Shown piece after piece: positions 1 through 13,598 of a stretch of 64,000 nt of DNA. Every line of letters starts with the position of its first letter. Position 1 is the stretch's first letter. The notes under the pieces were generated by a model. It was not told where the DNA came from. It was given only the letters and a program-made list of their open reading frames with translations, and ran no database searches. The position numbers and the translations under genes were made by a program. Origin of the DNA: Trichoplax sp. H2 (taxonomy: Eukaryota > Placozoa > Uniplacotomia > Trichoplacea). Location of the stretch: contig NOWV01000050.1 of NCBI GenBank assembly GCA_003344405.1, forward strand, positions 310,001 to 374,000, written 5' to 3'.

Positions 1-3000
1 ACCTTACTCATTTGCTATAGCAATGGGCGATAAAATATAAAGCAGATGAAATTTTAGCTTGATAAAAGCAAATGCTTATAAATTATAACAAATCTACTTT
101 CAAATATCAATGTAGACATCTCCTACGAATACAAAAGTTTACTTACCAATCTTTCACGGCCGACCATGTATTGAAATAAAGCATTTCTTAAATACTAATT
201 TAAAATAAAAATAGCGTATTACATACGAGTATGCTTTAAGCATAGCAAAAGGCTATCAAAATGAGTTTTTAAGAGCACAACTAACTTCAAACTCCGCTGC
301 GCTGGGTGGTGAATCCTTAGATGGTGACAGAGGTGCTCCATCTGAAGAAAATGACCGCTCTTCCATATTATCATTATAATAGGCATTTTTACCATAGAAA
401 CTTTGTGGCGAATCACCGAAAAATCTTTGATTTACTTCACTAAAGCTAGAATTAACAGAGGCCTATCGTAAAAGATTAAAAAATACTTATAATATCCGGT
501 AAATTCTTAAAAATAGCTCTTCATATACTGAAAATTAATTGAAAATCTGTTAATCTTATACGTTCTGCGCGAATCCCTCTTCAGCGTTCACTCTCTGCTG
601 TAACCGTAGCTATAAAATATACAATTTTGATAGGAATAAGAAAAAATACATTATTACTCTATCTTAATACTGTATAAAATAGAGCAGTTGTATCCATATT
701 CAAGATTGGAACATAAATTTGGGTCGATCTTCTAATTCATACTTCGAAATTTATAAATTTTTGTTTAATACCATTACTGAGTAGTTAGTTTACACGATCA
801 GCTCTACCTTCAAGTTTTCATTTTCTTCTTCAAGTTGTGCTAGCCTAGATTTGTCTTTTTTATTTAGTAATTCATTTTCCTATGATAATTATGCATATCC
901 CATTATTATGATGTACGTATGAAATAGCATCTATACTTTTGATCCCGCTTGTATAGTTTTATGATAAGCTTTACGGTATAACTAATCAAATAAAAGTAAG
1001 CTTTAACAATAACTAGCTTTTAATACATTGATTGACTATTTTAATACCAGATTCCAAAAATCATTGCCGTTGACATCTATCTGTAGCATTAGTTATCATA
1101 CATCTACCAATTGCAACTATTCGCTGCCTTAAGAATAATTTACACCTCTTGTACAGCTAGGGTTTAGATTAGGATTAGCTATACTATTAACTACCACTAT
1201 CACAACTTTAGCCAGCTAGTCGTTCTAATACCAATATCGGTCCTTATAGATCAAACTGATACATTTTACCTAGCTAAATAATGTACGCACATTCTCATAC
1301 TAATAGCTTAAAGGCAATAATGTACTATTCAACTCATTTTAACATATTTTAAGTACTAGTTAATATACTATCAGGATTGTTTTTGTAGCCGTATTTGGCT
1401 ACCGTGAATATATTAATAAATCTGGTTAGTAACCAACTGCAGTACCTGATTTAAATTTTCAACTGGATTATTAAGAATATCATTTTGTGCTTGCTGCAGC
1501 TGGTACTCCAACTCTTCAACGCGACTATTTAAATTAGCTATTTGATCCTCGTGTTCGCTTTTCCTGGTTTTTAATACTATTCGATGATCATTGTTTTCCT
1601 TTATTAAGTCGTCTACTTTTTCCTGCTGATCTGTTACATGTTTTTCTAATCGTGATATGTGCGTCTGATGTTGTTGAGTAATTTCATGACATCGTTTTTC
1701 ATTTTCTGCGTTGGCTTTATCGATCGTATTGATTGTTTCAATTTCTTTTTGTTCTAATTTTCTATGAAATTCTTTCATAGCATGTTTCATATTAGCATCA
1801 AATTCGGCCTCTTTGGCTAGTAACTGTTCATCAATATCTTGCTTATATTTCTCATAATCTCGCTGGTATTTGAACTCTCTCTCTTGCAAATCTTTTTCGT
1901 ACTGCAGAGTCCTTTCATTTAATTGCTGTTGTAAATCGTCAAGTTTGTTAGCTTGTTCTTTAGTTGTTTGTTCTTTATCAGTTAATTCGTCTAACTGACG
2001 TTTAAAGACATCAACTTGAGCAGCATGAATTGCTTTCTTATTTTCTAACATTTTCTTATAGTTATCTAATTCTTCATCTTTACTTTCATTGGCTTTCATG
2101 CTATCTGCTAACTTAATTTCATAATCTTTCGTTACTTTCTCGATTTGATCAAAATGATCTTGTTGTAATTGTAAGCGTTGACTTTTCAAGTTAGCAATTT
2201 CTTCACCTTTTAAAGCTAAAGCTGTATTGTGATCTTTTTTTGCATCACTTAACCTTAATATAATCGATTCATCATAATGGATTTTTGCTTCTTTTACTTC
2301 TTGCTTTAACGAATCAATTTCTGATTCCAGTAATTTAATGTTATTTCGATATTCATCTATTTTCTTTTCTGCATCAATTTCTTGCTGTTTTAATTCATTG
2401 CGATGCAATACTTCAGCATTCAATTGATTATCCTGATGTTGTTTAGTGATCGACTCTAACTCAATATCCTTATTTGTCAATTGCATTTCAAGTCGACTTA
2501 GTTCTAATTGAGCATCATCAAACTTTATCTGATAATCATCAGTGATTTGTTTCTCAGTTTCTCGCTTTCCTGATTCTAAAAGTTCTAATCGTTTAGAGAT
2601 CATTTCACGATCACTACAAGCCTGTTCTAATTGTTCTTGCATCGAAATTAAATCACTTTCTGCTGCAGTTTTATCTCGCTGTAATATTTCTATATTAGTA
2701 AGCATAGTAAGTCTCAATTTCTCAGCATCGCTGCTGCTTTCTTCTGCACGTCTAAGTTCTGATGCAATGTCCTCCTTTTCTTTCATGATGTCCTTGACTT
2801 TAATTTCTTTACTGTGACTATCCTCTGTTAATATAACAATTTTATTTTCTAATTCATTATTGACTTGCCGTAGCTTTTCAACCTCATCTTTGGTACTATC
2901 TAATTCTACCTCCAATTCTTTTACAGCCATTTCATTATCATGACCTTCAGCAGTATACTTATTTTTTGCATCAGCCAATTGCTGCTGAAGTTCCTCGTAT

Positions 3001-6000
3001 TTTTTATTGATTTCTCTTACCTTTTTGGATAACTGGTTATTATTTCCTCCTAGTTCATCAATAGTTTCTATGAGTTTAACTCTTTCGTTCTGTAATTGAT
3101 TGATTTCTTCTCTAAATCTTTCGATTGTTGCTGTATGTTCATTCAATTTCAATTCATAACTATTTGTTGATTTTAGCTGCATATCTTTTAATTCATCCGC
3201 AGTACTTTTTTGTAAATTTTCTATATTTACTTGATGTTCTTGCTCTGTTTTACTTAATGTCTTCTTGAAATCATCATTCATTTCTCTTATTTTACTCTGA
3301 TAAGCACTTTTAAATTTCTTCTTTAACCCATCAACTTCATTTTCATGCTCTTTTATTTTATCCATGACGTATAATTCACTTGCCTTTAACTTGCTTCTGG
3401 TTTCTTCCAATTCTTTCGTGATAGATAAAATAACTTTTTCTTTGCTACTGATCTCTACAAAATCTTCTTCTATCGATTTTTGGAATATTTCGATTTTTTT
3501 CGCTTGATTTTCAACAGTACTTTCTAACTCCACTTTACTTGCTTCTAATAGTTCAATTTCTTTTCCATATTTAGCTTGAATTTCTGAATGTTTAGCTTCA
3601 CTATCTATCAAGGCTTCCTGCATTTTTGAGGTGCTAATATGAACTTCACCCTTTAATACTTCAATTTCCTTTATGAGAGATTGATTTTTCGATACTAATG
3701 TAGTAATCTCTTGATCTTTGGATTTCAATATTTCCTGGTTTTTGTCTAGATTAACTTTCATCATTTGCACGTGCCCTTCCAACTCACTTGCTGCTACAGT
3801 CGATGCCTTTTCAACTTCTGTTTTTTTTCTATATAGTTGCTGCAATTGATCATTTACATCTACAAGTCGTTTTTCATACGAATCGACTACTTGTTGAATT
3901 TGATTCTTATAATCTGCATGTACTTCTTTTATGTGAATATTAAATTTAGTTTGTTGTTCATCCTGTTGGCTTGCATAATTTTTATCTTTATCCAACATCG
4001 TTAAAGTTAATTGATCGTAGGCTTCTTGTAGCTCGCGGAGTTGATCATGACTGGACTGTATTTGAATATCATATTGCGCTTTCAAGTCGTTAATGATTTT
4101 TTGATGCTCCTCTCTGACTTGATTTACTGTAACTCTTTGACTCTGTTTAATTTCATCAATTTCATCTTCATATCTCTTTTTTAGTGCTTTTATCTGCTCC
4201 TTTTCTGCATTGACAGATTCTAAAGTTTTTTGATCGCAAGCCTCTTGAATCGATCTAATATTGTCACTATTGCTTTTTTTTGTATCCAATAGTTCCTCTT
4301 GCAAGGCAGTTACTACTCCATTTACGTTTCTTAATGACTTATTAACAACTTCTAACTGTGTTTTGTACTCTAACTCCTGTTTCGCTATCTGCTCTTTGAA
4401 TTCAGTTTCCTTTTCTTTCACTACGCGCTCATGAAATGATCCAAGCGCAACTAAATTCTCTAAACTATGCTGTCTTAATGATTGTATGACTTGGGCTATA
4501 TTATCTAATTCTATATCCGTATCTACATTTATAGATATTGCATCAGCGTCTACTTTTATAACAGAACCATAATCTAATTTCAACTTGTGTAGAGTGGTCT
4601 TTGTATCTTGTAAATATACTTTAACAGTATCAGATATCGACTGAAAGAATTGCGCTGACTGTTTACTGTTATTTTCCAACTTATTAACTATAACTTGATT
4701 TTCTTTAACAGATTCTTGAAGGCAATTAATGTTTTGATTGTGCCGCTCTTCTGCTTCAGTTAGCTTCTTCTCATAATCTAATTTAATTCGTTCAATTTTA
4801 TCATCGAATTCAGACCTTAAGCTAACTTTATCATTTTCATGTTGTTGCATTAACTTTGATAATTCCTGATCATGCTCAGATTTTAGCGATTCATTCGAGG
4901 CCTGCGCTGCATTATATTTCAATTCTAATTTTCGCTTATAGCTGTCGATCTTTGATTTAAAATTTTCCTTTACTTCGGATAAAGTGGCTTGATGTGATTG
5001 TGTTGACTCAGCAGCTTTAACATTATATTCTTCTTCCATATCTTTTAGTTTTTGATTGTGTTCTTTCTCCATAAACTTTATCCTTTCTTCAAGTTCATCC
5101 CTTAGTGCAGCTTCACTGTCTTTGGATTTCTTTTCCATATCAGATAACTGTAGTTTATGTTCAGTCGTTAGTCGCTCTATAGAAGAGGAAGCGGAAGTTA
5201 ACTCTGATTTATAGCTATCTTCAATATGTTGTATTTGTGATCGATAATATTCTTCTAAATTTGAAAGAGCAACTTGATGTGACTCCCTTAACTGTGTAGT
5301 AGCTGTATCAACTTCAGCGGTAGTATTTATTTTGTTAGTCTCTTTGAGATCTTTAATGTGATTGTCATATTCTTCTTGCGATAGAGCTAATTGTTTAGCG
5401 TAATCATTGTCTTTTGTATTAAGTAACTGATCAAAATAGTTTTTAGTCTCATCCAGCTTAGCTTCTAGATCTTCTTTAATACTTTGTTCTGTACGGGAGT
5501 GTTCTTCGCGTAAGGACTGTATCATTAATTCTTGATCAGCTAATAATTGTCGCCTATTATTCTCTTCTTTATCTAGTGCAACTTTTAAAGCCTCTACTTC
5601 TCCATTTAAACTCTTATTTCTATCCTTCATTTCTTGTAATAACTTTTCACTACTAGCTGCATTATTCATAGAGATATCTAACTTATTCTGCAGTGATAAC
5701 AATTTTTCATCGTAATCACGCTTTATCTCTGTTTTTACAAATTCTTCCTGAGTATTTAATTTTTCTGATTGTTCCATACTCATCATTTCTTTGATCTTTT
5801 CGATACGATTTTCGTAGTCAGCTTTTAGTATTTCAACTTGTTTCTGTCGCTTATTTTCGTAGTCGGTTAGTGACGAATGATGCTTACTTTCCACATCTAG
5901 CAACTGCATCTTTAAATCATCAATCGTCTTCTGTAACTCGGTCACCTTTGCATGATTTTGACTGTTAACTTCATTTAGTTTAGCTTGTAGAGATTTCTTC

Positions 6001-9000
6001 AACTTTATAATATTTTTATGGTTTTCCTCTTGCTTCTCCTTAAGTTGATTATTATGTTGTTGAATAAGCTCCTCTACTCTTGCCTAATAATAAATAGTTA
6101 AATCAACAATGTACCTTTATATTTAAATAAGTCAACATAACGTTTTCAAAGCAAGAAGCACTTACTTGTTCTTGCTCTAACGAAGTCTCTGATCGCTTCA
6201 GTACTTGCATAATCTCTATGAATATTAAAATATACTACACTTTATACATAATAATATAAATTAAGACATGTAAATGTTAAAAAATAATCTTTTATTCCTT
6301 ATCTGTTGTAATTATGATGTTAGTGTGAGAATGTTCGTGATATTAGCAGATTTCAGTACTGTACATTAGAGAATAGGTAGCTTGGACTTAAGGATGATTG
6401 TATACAGTTAAACGTTATGATAATTTCGAAAATACATCTTCAGTTTTATCATACAATCATACTATTACATTTTACGGATTACTATTTATAGTGTAAATGA
6501 TTAGTATTTCCAGTAGGATCGTTTACATTAACGAACAAGTTGTAACTTTGCAGTCTAGATGATTTCCATGACATAATTTACTATTACCTACCTTGCTTTT
6601 CTTTCAGAGCAAGTTCAATTTGTTTTTGAGAGTCTTGTATCACTGATTGTCGTTGCAACTCTTCATTTTTCAATTTCTTTATGAAATCTTTAATCTCGTC
6701 ATTTTTAGAATCAATAGCTCTTTCCATTTCTAAACATCATAGCGAAAAAGTCATTAAAGAAAAGAACGAATTAATATTAAATTACTACCTAAATATGAGC
6801 AGATTATGATCTATTATAATGTACATATGGAAAAATGTTGTATCCTACGTTATTAACAATTACCATCATTTTTCTTCTTTATAATCTCTTTGAATTCAGC
6901 ATCTTTTTTAATAAGCTCTGATTCCATTTCTTTATCTTTTGTCTTTAAAGCAGCTTGAAATACCTTCTCACGATTTTCAGCATTCATTTCGTTTTCTTTT
7001 ACAAGCCTACTGATCATTTCTTGTTTATCTTTATTCATTAAGTCGATAACGGCCGATTTATCCTTCTTTAAATTTTGCAACAATTCTTCTTTTTCCGCTT
7101 CTTGTTCAGTCATACATTTATTTAATTTTTCGCGAAGTTCTAATTGTTCTACTCGACTGGATTCTTTGAGATCTTTAATCGCTGAAAGTGAAATAAATCC
7201 AATTTATAATCGACGTAAAAATAACTGTAATGCATAGATATTCAAATACATATTTCAAGCATAATACGCATAAATATACAGCAACCTTTTTGAGCAGCAT
7301 CTAATTGGTCTCTGAAAGAGTTTTTCTGTCGTAACAATTTGTCTGCCTCAATTTTCAAATTAGTAACCATGGTTTGATTATTTTCTAATATTTCTTGAGT
7401 TTCTAACAATTCGCTTTGTTTTGCTGTGACTGCATCTTGCATACGCCCATTCAGATCTTGTATAGCAGTTCGCTTCTGTTTTTCCAATGTATCTATGTTA
7501 GCATTTAGATCTTCAATTTTCTTTTGCAACATTTCTTTTTCAATCGTAAAGGATTCCTAAGTAGAAATTAAAATATTAACAAATAAGATACTAAGTAGCT
7601 CGGTGTAGATAGAACACAACTTAGTTGCATATTAAAACTTTAAATTAAATTTTTAATTTTTATAATCAGCAATTATAAAATTACCTTTAAGCGATCCACC
7701 TCCTCTCTTAGTTGATCGTATTGAGCTAATCCTTTCGCCTAATTTAAAAAGGAATTTCAATTTATTCTTTCCAGCTTCACTACCGTTGCATTAGTAGATT
7801 TACGATATTATAAATTAGAATAATAGTACTATTATCAATGCTATCTGAGCATGTTAGTAAAGCTAACTTACAATTCCTTGCATTTTATTAGCTATAATTG
7901 GTAGGAGCCATTGAATGTATTCAGACGCGTAGATATATATATTGTAATAGAGGTAATTACATAATTGAGAATCAGTTACTTATTTAAAGATAATTATATC
8001 TACTGATATAACCAACTGCGTTTCTTACAATCGTTAAGATCATTTTCGGCCTATTAATGATTGTAATACAAAAGAGAAAAATTACTTTGGAAAATTTAAC
8101 ATTAATCTCATAAAGCAATTTTAGTTGTTAAAGATTTAATTAAAGCAAACCTCTTGTGACAATGAATTAGTAGTTTGTTTGAGTAGTGCAACCTAGCATT
8201 TGAAGTACATATTGCATCATTACTAATCATTCATTAAATTGTGAAATTACTGTATTATAGTAGATAAGAAAAATTGGAGATAGATGTTATAGTTCTAAAG
8301 TACCTGCTGTTGCAGCACACGTATCAAATCATCTTTTTCTTGTAAGGTTGATTGCATACTTTCATCTAAATGCTTCTTAGCTAATTGATCTAACTGATGT
8401 GCCTAATGACAATAAAATAGATATGTCGTCAATGAGTGACAGTGTTTCGACAGTATTTAGATGTAATACTTTTATTTCTAGCTACCATAGAGTGCAAGAA
8501 GTACATACCTCTTTCATTTCAGCTATTCTTTTGAAGGCCTTATCTTGATTTTGAACTAATGTTTGCTGTTGAAATGAATTAGAAAAAAATTAAGGGATAT
8601 TGATTCAACTAGTTATAATTGTTGATTAACAAAACAGGTCGGTAAATTTGATTCAACAAAGTCTGTTATCAATTCTGTATTAACTACAGTAACAATGTGT
8701 CGTTGTAATGTCTCTTACCTCTATTCTTTCCTTATCCGCTTGTAAAGTACTGTAAGCAGTATTTAGCTACAAATGGACAAAAATTGATATAATTGATTTA
8801 TTATCCCGAAGAAATAATGCATTTTCTAAGATAAGTACTGCACAATATTGATATGTAATCCGTAATGATATATTTATTATTGATATCTTATGATAATCAG
8901 TTACACTTCTTAAATACTTACTTTAGATACTTGAACTTTATAGCGCTGTAATTCTGCTTTAAGCTTTTTACGAGATTGAACTAATTCATTATACTTTATG

Positions 9001-10776
9001 TCATGACTGACTGGTGTCGAATGGAATGTACGTGTATCTCCTCCCGCTTGCTGTGATGATGATATACTAATTTTGGCAGGTGTACTATCAGTAACAGGAG
9101 TAGCAATATCAACTAAAGGTGCGATTGCATTGGAAGATATTTCTGCAGGGTAATTATTACCCTCTTTATCTTTTTCTTTTTCGGCTTCTGTGTTCTTCTA
9201 ATAGCCATAGTGTTTATAACATGAATCAGTTTTCATTTAATAGTACATTAGTTATAAAATTTTAGTCCTAAATTGATGGTGATGAAGCTTACGTAATAAT
9301 CCATATAGGCTATCAATATGCAATAGTAAATGTGGTAGTATGAGCAATATTTATTGACAGTACAGTAGAAGGATATCATCACGCTTTGTCCCTGACTTAT
9401 TAACATAACGACAAGTACAGTTTTTGCAGTATATTGATTTGATATTGACCATTAGATAGTCGGTTTGGTAATCCATTGCTAATCATAATTCGTACAGTCA
9501 ACTTATTAAAATGCTCCATCATCGGCAACTACTTCTATCATTACTATTTTGTAATATCGAAACCATCAACAGCCCTTCTGTATATCAGGTTAAATAAATT
9601 ATATCTACGCGCTAGTAAAATTATTTATTTTATTTAGCTAAGCTACAACGTAGACTACTAAAGAAAGTTTGACAGTATTTATTGCTATTGCCGTTTATTG
9701 AATGGTTTTCGATTGGAAAATTGATTCTAACAAGCCTTCCTATTTGTAATATCATCATGATTACAGGTAATACTTTTATCCTTACGAGCAGTTGCCCAAA
9801 TACAATATTAACAGGCAGTGTACTATTTATTGGCTGTTCAATTTTACGTTATATCTGAATTGATACACAATTTTGAGTATGCTATCTAGGCATGGTGTCT
9901 ATTAAAGTAGAGTTGGATGTTTTGCTGTTGAAAAATTGATATCCAGGATAGCTATGAAGTTTAATTGAATTGCAATAGAGTACAGTACAGTACATTATCG
10001 ATCTATACATCAGTTTACAGAAAACAATACTAAAACAGAATCATCCTCTTTCTATATCATGACTTGTCTTGATTAGAGTGCAAAACATGTTGAATTTTTC
10101 TGGTATCTCCCTCTCTACCCTGATATCGATATCGCTTTGACTATTCCTTATCAATGATAGTCTACAGATCTTGATATAGAAACGGCTAATGCGTGATCTA
10201 CGAGTAACTACCATGCAATATCCATTTCAAAGATGAACATGACTACCGATAGTATCTTGCTCCTCATTTCAAAAGTGAAATAGGATGAAGTTGATTGCTC
10301 AAGGAATATATAAGATAATAGCTATGATCATCGATCAAGGTTGAATGCAATTTCGAGAACGATCTATCACTTAAATTGATTGATACATTAATTGTTGAAT
10401 ATCCTTGGTATTGACTGTCAATTTAAAGACTGATCGATCGAATGATGACTTGTATGATTTTACTCAACTCTTTATCCTAGTTGTCATTACTAGACTTACA
10501 GGTGTATCCAATACAGTGGAGCTTAACTTTGTTTCATCATCAGCAGTAGCATAGAGTGTATTGGAATTATCATCGACATTGCTGACTGATGTTTCCTGAC
10601 TGGCCTAAATAATCCAAGACATGAGATGTATTACGACCGCTTGCCAGCATATTAAACGTATAAACATGGAGAGTGCACATTGATACCTTTCGATTATCGG
10701 TAGTTTGATCGATAGATGCATTAACTGGTGACGATTTTTCCGACTCGGCTACCTGTTTCTTTAATTTAGCGAACAT
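1..10776 (-). CDS. GOLGA4: Golgin-245/GOLGA4-like trans-Golgi tether with GRIP domain (3' end cut by window edge)
   Basis: Long coiled-coil golgin of the trans-Golgi. The GRIP domain binds ARL1-GTP and the N-terminus captures endosome-derived vesicles (family knowledge). Exons in coding order: 10687-10776, 10500-10604, 8922-9197, 8719-8766, 8509-8565, 8304-8402, 8151-8192, 7685-7738, 7286-7556, 6864-7181, 6592-6729, 6166-6215, 1446-6083, 808-879, 286-462, 147-194, 1-14 (incomplete). All junctions keep frame, giving about 2,160 residues against roughly 2,230 in human. It starts MFAKLKKQVAESE, the golgin-97/245 start. The short exons at 8.1-9.2 kb carry QDKAFKRIAEMKE, LAKKHLDES and VLQQQVALLKQ, closely matching golgin-245. 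The C-terminus reads AEFE / YLRNALFQYMVGRERL / QMSKV, an authentic GRIP start with its conserved Tyr. Exon 13 is 4.6 kb, almost pure coiled coil. Identity is very secure; small exons could be missed. Confidence 0.95.
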
Positions 10777-13598
10777 TTTAAGAAGAATTTTCCATTCGCG
10801 GATAACATATGCGTAGATTGGAGTGATTTGAAAGGTCCTTTTGGACTCCAATCGGAGTCGATATTTCTAGTCTAGCGTCGAGTATGAGTGTGCAATACTG
10901 TACGGTACCTTGCGTTCGTGTAATATCCCATACTGTAGCCATAGCGGTACGTCACCAGTGGCCTAGACATCCAGTACAATACCGCACAGTAAATAGTATT
11001 GTAATTTACAGTGCACAGTATGCAGTAGTACTGTAGTCTTGGGTACAGTGTACAGTACACTACTCTACAGTGTCGTGATCAACGACGGTAACATGGGCTA
11101 CTGTACAAGTGTACAGTACTGTAGATCTACCTAGAATAGTCCATTCCACTGTCTACAGTAGACTGTACCATGGACGACTAAATTTAGCCTAAATTGACTA
11201 GTCAACGAAAGTAGAACGTGCCCAGTGTAGTCATGCCTGACTTATCACGATTGTCGCCATATCATGGCCATCACTTTGGCCAGAAAAAAGATGGCTGCAA
11301 GACAGGTTGAAATCGAGCATAATCAATGACTAAATTGCAGTACAATCATAATGTAGAAAAATGTGTGAATTTATAAACACTGGAAACGATGTATTCGGTA
11401 TTATTCATTCTTTCTTGGACGGCTTAATGGCCTATCTCTTATCCAAGTACTGTAGTCAGTGATGATCTTAGAGATGGATAGTGAAGTGATTCGGATGTTC
11501 ACAGTAGTCAGCCAAGGACTTCTCAACAAATTTTTAACCCCCCAGCCCTAAAAGAAGTCCTGCTTCCAATTCCTAATCCCAAATTTAATTTTACCCCTAC
11601 TCTTAAAGAACTACACGAGTAGTTTAAAGAGGTAAATAGAAGTTTGTATAGAAGTACTAAAATCATCATCTAGTGCAAATGAGCAATAAAAATCCAATAA
11701 TTAGTAAAGTGCTTATGCTAACGCTATTAAAATATCGTCAGCCATATCTCTTTATAGTGTCTGTTTTTAATCGTTTCATTCTAATAGCTTTAGTAGCCTA
11801 TGAGCAGTAAATAATGGAAATTGTGGATTTTGAACCTGACCTACTCTCCACTACAGTAGTATCATTACAAATTTATGACATGAACGACAAAGACTGCAAC
11901 CGGCAGCCTAGCCCTTAAATAAACGAGATCCCCAAGCTGTACCCAACCAACCAATTCATTTTATAACTTTCGAAATACCACATCAATAGCAATTCCACAA
12001 GCACATTGCATAGTATCGTACTTTATCGAATCTCGAAAGTATATTATATACAGACTGCATAGCAGGAATCAAACAATCGTTTCTTTCTGCAGACTGCATA
12101 TGCGTCAGTACTGTAGTACAGCTCGACCCGAAATGATATTTGATATCGTAAAATGCTGTCTGCTTTAATTAACAGCACTGTAGGCCCAATGCAAGAGTTT
12201 AGCTTACAAAAAATCACGCCTTTACAAAATTATGAACAGTTTCCAATAACATCGAGATCCTAACGGCAATGGATATTGCAGTAGAATTGCTCATAATAAT
12301 ACAGTATGACATCATGATGAGGAAGAATTCATTATTTTCAAACCCTATACATTGGATTAGACTGCAGTGATTCTTAATGATTGATAGAAGAGATGAATGG
12401 ATTGTTTATTTTTTATAGATCCCGATTTTGCAATACCATCCACTTTGTCTGATGATATACTACTCGTGTAGTATGGATAGCACGGTAAAAACAACAGTGA
12501 CTTTCGCGTAGTTATTAATTATTATTATCCATGACAGTATCTACGATTAATAGATTATAGCTTATTTTATATGTTCACCATAGCTTACAGATGATCGCAT
12601 AAAGTATCAGCAATAAAACTGAATTTACAAGTATACAAGAGTGCAGTCTCTAGTTTATTCTAAAGTCCAAGCGGCCACGTATTACATTTGTCGATAAACA
12701 TTTAAATTTTGAACAACTTTAGGGGGATATTAGGCAGGTTTATATTTAGCAAGATACGAGTATAACGTAATGTACTTATTGGCTTGCTTAAACGTTCGCC
12801 TACCACCTTTGCAGGCCTCTGGTATATTTAATTATTCGTCATCATGCAATAACTTATTAAGATAATCTATAAATCCCATTTTAGACGTTTGTATCGCTCC
12901 TCTTCGCAGTCTTACAAAATCAAAGTATTTTTTTTTTGCGCTTCTATACTACTTTAAGGCACTATATCCTTATTTATTATATTTTTGTTGCATATAACAA
13001 GCAATAAGCCAGATACTATTTGACAAGTGCAGGTCTTAAAGCCTAGGATGAGTTTGTTGCTACTGTTTTCCGGATGTTACTTTGTATATTCATCATATGA
13101 AAAAATAAACATCCTAGGAAGAACTCGTTTAATACAAGTGCAAATTGACTACATTATAGGCAAAGGTATATATGATCTATTCAATCTGTATTGATTGCAC
13201 ACGCACTCTTTTATCACTTTCAATAGAGCTATCTCTGCAGCCATACTCAAGTATGTATATCGAAAACTTAAGCATCTGGTGATAGTCTGTATAAATAATC
13301 TGCTTGCTCCCCAAAGACCATATCATCAGCAGCAGAAGTAATACCAATAAATAAACTCTGTCCAAAGCATCAGTTAACACAATTAGTTATACCATCATGA
13401 CCTTCCTATTTTAAAATTCTATTTATTTTGGCGATAAGTATATAGAAACAAGTTTAGCGAATTTAAGAATCTCCAAACGCAGCAAAAAATTATATAAATA
13501 TTGTAAAGAGACAAGACTCTGCTTTCAACTTAGCAGATAATACAGTAAATGCCGCAGTGTACCAAAGAGTAGCATTCAACCACGGTATATTATTCTTA
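10777..13598. other. Intergenic region upstream of the golgin gene
   Basis: No coding exon with family similarity or good splice sites was found on either strand. The first 400 bases hold the GTAC-type palindromic cluster listed separately. The rest is AT-rich unique-looking sequence with only short random open frames. It separates the 5' end of the golgin gene from the 3' end of the next minus-strand gene, so it should contain the golgin promoter and that gene's 3' untranslated region. Confidence 0.6.
10890..11170. repeat. Palindromic GTAC/CTGTACAG cluster, 5' of the golgin gene
   Basis: Repeated short self-complementary words (GTACTGTAC, ACAGTACTGT, GTGTACAGTAC) are crowded into about 280 bases starting roughly 110 bases upstream of the golgin start codon. 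Both strands carry the same words, so hairpins or cruciforms could form. Function is unknown; the position suggests a promoter-associated element. Confidence 0.75.

Noticed and set aside
8029-8050. Possible 22-base golgin exon with flanking AG and GTAAGA
   Set aside because: Its length would shift the frame, and neighbouring exons already join in phase with a contiguous match to golgin-245.
10777-10851. In-frame extension of the golgin start (begins MESKRTFQ)
   Set aside because: MFAKLKK is the conserved start in golgin-97 and golgin-245; the extension has no similarity and is probably 5' UTR.
13177-13380. Minus-strand hydrophobic open frame of 67 residues
   Set aside because: Isolated, no splice signals and no family similarity; AT-rich DNA readily gives such hydrophobic frames.
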